A stretch of 10,107 nt of DNA, taken from NCBI GenBank assembly GCA_028565635.1, contig JAOXYB010067822.1, positions 1 to 10,107 on the forward strand, in the 5' to 3' direction. The notes beneath the pieces are model-generated. The model had not been told where the DNA came from, made no database searches, and was given only the letters and a program-made list of their open reading frames with translations. Of this stretch, positions 1-7,000 are shown piece by piece. This DNA is from Phoronis ovalis (taxonomy: Eukaryota; Phoronida; Phoronidae). A program made the translations under genes and the position numbers. Numbering within the stretch: the stretch's first letter is position 1; each line of letters starts with the position of its first letter.

Positions 1-724
1 TTTATTAGTTGCTTTTTTGTTTTTGTATTTGTCCATGTACTTTGTAAAATATGTTACTGTGACAATAAACTATTAATAATAAAGCTATAATTCAGATTTT
101 TTTATTAATATTTCTTTAATGGATTAACATAGAATTATTTTTTTGGTGGTTATTCTACGTAATCAGTACCCTATACAATGCAAGTAAACTAGGACACACC
201 ATTTTGTCTCACTGGGTATCAATTAAAATGACAGTTTGTTACTGGTTTGATAGTTTGTGAAGGGATGTTGTCCACAATTTCTATTCAGAATTTAAATTCA
301 GTTGGTTGAGGGCAAACTGGTGATTACATTACTGATAAGATTTATATCTCTCAGAAATTAATACATTCTATTTTTACGGATAAAAAATAAGTAAAAAATG
401 TATCAATAAGCACAAATATTGGGCCATGTTTAACGTATCAACAAGATATCATGAAAATATTAATAACTTTGAGCCGGAATCTTGCTTTATATATTTTAGT
501 TCCTTTTTTGATAGAAATCATGCAATTTATTAACATGGTAAAATGACTTTGTTCTTCAGATTTGTAAATACCGAAGGCACAATTGTGCCAATTTTCAGTA
601 AAATCAGTGTTCACAGTTACTTTAATAAAAAAATCTAAACATTTTTGGCGAAACCTTGGAAATGTTATTAGATTATGTTTCTGGGTACTTGTAATGACTA
701 TGTACTTTTCTGACTTTGTTACAG
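1..724. other. Non-coding stretch upstream of the first visible exon, probably intron
   Basis: AT-rich sequence with many T and A runs. No stretch reads as an Ig domain in any frame. It ends in a convincing 3' splice site: a pyrimidine-rich run then ACAG at 721-724. The exon that follows begins with the last two bases of a codon, so at least one coding exon must lie to the left of the window. The open frame from 583 runs through this acceptor into the exon, but its part before 725 is unlike any Ig sequence and is taken as intron read-through. Confidence 0.7.
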
Positions 725-1027
725 CCAAAACACCTGAAATAAATTTGGAACAACCAACATTTATCGTTGCTATTCAAAACAAACATGTCAAAGCAGGAGA
801 AACAGCCTCCTTTAATTGTTCTGTGTCTGGTCACCCTACAATTCATTGGTGGAAAAATGACAAGGAGCTGAAGCATGGTGAACAGTCCATTACAATAGTA
901 CACAGTGATGATGGATCTTGTTCACTCACAGTTGATCATGTACAGTGTGACCACGCGGGGACATATTCATGTGAAGCCATTAATGAGAGGGGAAAAGTCT
1001 TATGTCAGGCTACATTATTTGTGCATG
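725..1027 (+). CDS. Exon: complete Ig domain 1
   Basis: A single exon of 303 bases, phase 1 at both ends, encoding one whole I-set domain of about 100 residues. The first strand reads EQPTFIVAI, the B-strand cysteine is in SFNCSVSG (about residue 32), the core tryptophan is in IHWWKND (about 42), and the F strand is AGTYSCEAINERG with cysteine near residue 83. Both disulfide cysteines are therefore present. A one-domain exon with symmetrical phase 1 borders is the classic shuffling Ig module. The acceptor is TTGTTACAG and the donor GGTAATT (GT at 1028). Skipping this exon would keep the frame. The double Trp and the short spacing before it (GHPTIHWW) are slightly unusual. Confidence 0.93.
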
Positions 1028-4000
1028 GTAATTTTTGATATATTTTGTTATTTCTTATATTTTATACTTCATGCAGTACAAGTATTGCCTTAATTCACTG
1101 GATTTTCAGTTCAAAGTATTCAGATACTCTGTGTTATAACGATCTTTATTTCCTAACATTTGTCATTGCAGAAGATATAAAAGATACTTCAGACTTAATT
1201 GCTCCGAATTTTACTGAGGTTCCTAAGAAAGTAATGATACAAGAAAAGGATATTGCCAAGTTGCTTGTTCGGGTTACAGGTGAACCTAAACCAGAAGGTA
1301 TGTATCTATGTGAGCATGTGCACACCCATGAGTGTATTAAATAATAGTTAATTCTTTACTATCTATAATATAAAATTCAGTAAAGACAGTGCTGAATTTA
1401 TTTGTGAATTGGAGATGGGTAAATATGATGGCTGTGCAGAACAAAATCATGCTCACCTCGTATTAGATTTGACATTTTTATAGCTAACAGATGAAAAAAA
1501 AATTGTTATTTACAAGAATATTTTCTGTTCTCATAGTGAGTTGGTTAAGAGATGACCAACTTCTGCAATCTGAACGCTATCATATAGAAGACTTTGCCGA
1601 CACTTACTGCTTGGAAATTAATGTTAGTGAGTTAGATGATGCAGGAACATACTCTTGTGTTGCAAAGAACTGTGTGGGTGAAGCTGTTGTTCAAATCCCA
1701 CTCACTGTAACAGGTATTTAATGCATATAATAAATTAAGTTTTCATCAATAAAATAATTTTTTGATATCATAGATTAAAGTTAGGTAACTACAGAGCTAT
1801 GAACTTAACTCCTTTGAAGTGCTCCATGAATACCTTCATCATTTCTGCATCTGACATCTGGTAGTGCACAAAGTTAAATTACTTTTGAAGCTGAGTAAAT
1901 ATTCAATATAATTATGTAGATGATTTCTAAAATTTGTAATTTAAGCTACAGTTATTATTTTCCTTAAATAATTAAAGTTATTTGACAAATGTGAAGTAGA
2001 ATTATAGCATGTATTTGGCATATTTCTGTACCTTTTTTCAGAATTTCCTCGAGAGACAAGACTATCAGAATCCCCTCTTGTTCTGCGGCATGTGGAAGAA
2101 ACAAAAGCTCCTGTATTCATTGAATTACTACAGAATCAGGTGCATATTGTTTAACAAATAATATCCGTTCAAATAGATACATCCAGTTAATGTGATTGAT
2201 GGTACCAGTAGTCCTGGTATTTATGGCATTTTTGATAAATAAATTATTCTAATTCTTGACCAGTCACCGACTGACAGTGGCATGCAACTAATGTAACAAA
2301 GTACTTTGAATTAATTAGATTGGTTTATCAGTTTGTTCGTTAGCAGTAGTAAATCTAAAAATGTGTTTGCTAGCTTTGAGACAAGTTTCTAACCCACATG
2401 CATATTAGTAAGTGCAACATTGATGACATAAAATCTGAATTTCACAAGCACTGGTCTTTAAGCCAAACCACAGACCTTGCCATTACTGTTAAAATTTGGT
2501 TTCGAAAGTTGTCACTACCAATATACATGTATGTTAAAGTAAAGTTTTATAGATTTTGAGTTGTGATAGTTGTAGCTTTATAATTCATTGTGTTATAACT
2601 ATTAAAAATATTTGCTGGACCTATTTGTTTTCCAAGAACTTCTGATTTGTTCAAATTGTGACTTGTCCTCCCCTACTTCTGAAGAAATCCAATGGTATTG
2701 TCAACGATTTAGATCGCTGCCTATTAAAGTGTGTGATTTTACATATGTCCTTAATTGTGAGACCAGTAATTACAAAGATAACTAAATTATATGTTTTATT
2801 GATTGAAGGATGTGGAAGAGGGTGATGACTTGGAACTGTCATGTATCATCTATGGAGTACCAAGGCCTAGCATCATGTGGTACAAGTAAGTACATGTTAA
2901 ATGCTTGTTAGTTAGTGAAAAGCATAAACTTTATAGAATACAGTGACTAAACAGCTATGTAAAATAAGTCCTAAGAACCTGTCATTTGTTCACAGAGATG
3001 GTGTGGAGATAAGCAGCGGGAGACATTTCAAAATTTTTCGTGAAGGTGATCACTGTAGTCTGTCGATGAAAAGTATAGAGGATATGGAAACAGTAGAGTA
3101 TACATGTAAGGCAGTGAATTCTGCTGGAGAGGCATCATGCTCAGCGGCTATAACAATCCATGGTAAGTATTTTGGTAAGTCTTATAGAATGGTGAAAAGC
3201 ACAGCAATATTTATTTATTTTTGGGAGATATTTACATTTTTTGGCATCCCTTCCCTTGGATTATTAAAAAAACAAAAACACATTTTTTTTTGTAGAAAAG
3301 TTAAAGCTACCAGAGTTTGTACGTCAGCTGACTGATGGATCTTGCAAAGAAAGGAAGCTTGTTAGGTTTGATTGTGCTGTCAAAGGAAAACCAGAACCAC
3401 AGGTTAAGTGGTGAGTACAAGAAATTCTACTGTGACTGACCTAAAAAGTAGAACTTAGATATAAATTTTGTCCACTTTTAGTCATCCTAACTGTATGATA
3501 TTGGATGCTAATGATATTTTATTTCCAGGTATCTGAACAGTGTTTTGCTTGAAGTTAGTGATCGCATTAGCATAGAGTCTAAAGCAAGTTACAATGAGAC
3601 ATATTATACACTAATTATCAGAGCTTGTGAACTCCAAGATACTGGTATTGTCCAAGCCGAAGCAATCAACTCTGCTGGACAAGTAAAATGTGCTGCTAAT
3701 CTTGTGGTTGAAAGTAAGTTTGTACCCAATAGTTTAGAAAAGTACATTTTTACAATTGTTGTAATGAGAAACAAGTCAAAGTAAGTAAAGGTTCTGATAT
3801 TGTTGATAAGAGCCTTTACATCAATAACACTGAGCTTGAGAATCCCAAATGTAATGAAGTATTTCTTACATAATTTTTTTAACTTTACTTGCCCTACCCA
3901 TCTTCTGACACATTATGTATACTTTTGCTTTAAATCTATATTTTACAAACCTTGAACATCTTTGTTTTGTTCTTTTATAAATTTGTATGAAAAGACTTTA

Positions 4001-7000
4001 TGGATGATCATTATTGTTTCATGAAGGTGTATTAATCTGTAACACTTATAGGCATCGTAGGTATTTTAGGAATATTTTGAAAGAGTTTGGGACATATTTC
4101 AAAATAGGATGGATGACTGGTAAATTTGAGAATGGATTTATTATGAGCATATTTTTGAGAGATAGTTGATTTTTTGCAATATCCTGAAAATATGGGTGAA
4201 TTCAATTGTCGGTCAGCCATATGTTTAATTTAGCCGCTATCTGTCTGGATGCTACATTTTTCTGTGAATTTTTTTATAAAATCATCATCAGGCAAAACTG
4301 AATATAAATTTGGCTGTGATGTTTATGACGTTCATATGAAATCCATCTCAGAGTGATTCAGAACTGACAGAAAAGGAGACTACGAAAGCCTCTAGATAAA
4401 AGAATCCAAGCTAACATGCCACAGAAGTTAAAGAAGGGCTAACAACAAAGCAATTTGTCACAGTGAAAAATTAGTGAATTACTGACCAAATGGTCAGCTG
4501 ACAAGAAAACTATTGACTTTTCAGTGTGTAGTTGAATACCACAGAAATGGCTGTAGAAAGGCATACATTTATATTGACACAGTTGTGAGTACATTGATAC
4601 TGTTAGATACTTTTTAGCGTTGCTGCTATAAGGTATACTAGGTGGAACGTTTTCAGGTTTGTCATTGTTGACTAAGGTCAAAAGGTCATTTGGAGATCAA
4701 AGGTCAAATTCACAAAATTGCTCAAAACATTTTAAAATGATAAAATTGGTATGCAAAAATGTCTTTTTGTTGGTGTTTTTGTTGTGTTGTTTTAACTGCT
4801 TACGGAACAGCAGTTAACCTGAACAAACAATTCATTTAAAACCCCAAAGCAGCAGTTTAATTAAGAGTAGAAAACAAGGAATTGAAAAACTAAAGTTAAT
4901 TTTTGGCTAAATATGATGAGTTGCAGGTTCATAGAATGTGTACGGTGTTCTGTTTATTTGCTGTCACCCCTAATTCAATGGTACTCACCGCATGATAAAA
5001 AATTATGCTTTCCTTCATCATATCATATAGATGCTTAGACAACAAGATAAAAAATTAAGTCTAACATCAAATTATTATTGTACATGCATCTTCATGTGAT
5101 CATCACTGTTATACTGGGCATTCTGGAATAATTTATTCTTCTGTTTTTAGTGAAGAAAGAGAGTCCAAAATTTATTGAAAAACCAGAAGCAGAGGATGTA
5201 ACTGAGTTTGACACTGTGTTATTCCATTGTGTAGTTACTGGTAAACCAGAACCTCAACTGAAATGGTGAGGGCTCCATATTTGTGTTAAATTACTAGTTC
5301 AATTTAAGTCGGCTTCCACGAGAGACGCAGTTGATGTCTAAATGTTGTATTCTTATGAATTGCATTATCTACTTCAGGGGGTGTTTGAAAATGTTCATTA
5401 TTTTAAAGTGGTTTAAGGTATTTAAAATTTATTTTTGTTGTTTAAAGGTCAAGATATTTAGCTAATTTAAATGCCTACACAGTAAAATATGGATACACTT
5501 CAGTTCTTTAAAGCTTTAAATGCAAAATGTCCGTTTTTCATAACAACAAAATAGCTGGTTGTATTGGCTGTAAAAATGTAGCAGAAAACAAATGTTTTTA
5601 TAACATTTGAAAAACATGAAATATATCAGTATTTTATTGTGTTGGTATAGGAATTTTAGCAAATTGATTTTGCCACAGTATAAATTCTGCCACTGATTGT
5701 GTTTGGTACGGAGTTGAGATGCAAAAACTAGTGGCAAATTAGTTTGAAGTGAAGGAGAAAAACATGTCAAATGATAAAAAATGTATCCTTCTAGATTTTT
5801 TTTAATGCGAAAAATGTGATTTTTATGGAAAGAACAAAATTTTGTAATCGCGTTTAAAAATACGTCAATGACAATGCGTTACTGAGAAAAGAATTGATAC
5901 ACCAAAATTAGCCAAATATCTTGACTTTTAAGCAAAATTTTTTTATTTAAATACCTTAAACCACTTTATAGTAATGAACAGTTTTCAAGTAGATAATATG
6001 ATTCGTAAAACCTGTGTACTTATTTGAGAAGAAATTTTTTTGTTTGTTCAAATATTTCATGATTTCCTAGGTATCGAGGTGATAAAGAATTAACAGAAAA
6101 TGAGTCAGTTCACTTTGAGATGGATGGCAATAGGCATACCTTGGTGTTAAATAAAGTGCTTGTAGAGAATGCAGGCCTATACAATGTTCGAGCTACAAAT
6201 GATGTAGGAGAACAGTCTGCTAGTGCAAGGCTACGTGTTGCAGGTATCAACAGTAAACTCAAATAATTTGTTTTAAAATGTTGAAAGTATCCTTTGAAGC
6301 AAGTTATTCACATTTTGCAATTGAGTTTGGATTGTTAACTTGGCCTTATATTCAAACTTCTTTCAAATTTGCAATAGTTAAATAAAAAAAACAAGATAAT
6401 ATAAAATAAACATTTTTGGAAACTAGGTTATGTAAGGATTATTTGTGCACAGTTTCATATAGTTTGAGACATATTGTCTTTTATTCTTTTGTTCTCAGTT
6501 TAAATCTGTAATGTATTAATTCAAAACAGCAACTGTCCAGGTCACGTGACCTACTCCGAGAAAAGTAAGTTACGGATTTTAGAAAAGTTGAGTTGTATAC
6601 TTTCAAGAAATATATACTTTTGTATATCTATTAGCTACAATTTAACTCAAAGTAGAAAATGTGAATAAATTGTGCGGAACAATATTTGCTACAATATGGT
6701 GTATATTTTCTTTATTCTTTTAAAACAATCTTTTTGCATTAACAAACGTAAGAATTTTTGCTAAACAAACAGATTTTTCTTGGATAAGCTGAGAGTCTTT
6801 AAAATCTACCTTATGCATCACAAAAATTTTAGGAAATCACAAGTACAAAAAACTCATAATCGCCCCCTGAAAAGCAATTTTTTTAATATTAGATGTTAAA
6901 TATTACAAAATTTTGCTTTATTTTAGCTGTTAAGCCACCCGTGTTCACTGAGGTACCAAAAGCTATTACAGTTCCTAAGCAAGACTCATTTAGGGCAGTC

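Larger units (their letters stand above)
3714..5150. other. Longest intron in the window, between Ig4 and Ig5
   Basis: A 1437-base phase 1 intron. I find no exon in it. It contains an AGGTCA-rich stretch (4675-4706), a GTCAGCTGAC palindrome (4493-4502), and a 9-bp stem with an 8-base loop (4792-4817). Otherwise it is AT-rich sequence without recognisable family. The acceptor is TTCTGTTTTTAG. Confidence 0.8.

Noticed and set aside
289-319. Possible small upstream exon reading EFKFSWLRAN between AG and GT
   Set aside because: It would leave phase 2, which does not match the phase 1 entry at 725, and no Ig strands surround it.
583-724. Open frame with a hydrophobic stretch just before Ig1 that could pass for a signal peptide
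   Set aside because: It runs through a strong splice acceptor (TTACAG at 724), and the Ig exon has the phase 1 border expected of an internal module. Cysteine loss in later domains argues for an intracellular protein.
5516-5770. Minus-strand open frame of 84 codons inside the inverted-repeat element
   Set aside because: Its composition is that of translated AT-rich DNA (Phe, Tyr, Cys, Lys, Asn) with no transposase motif.
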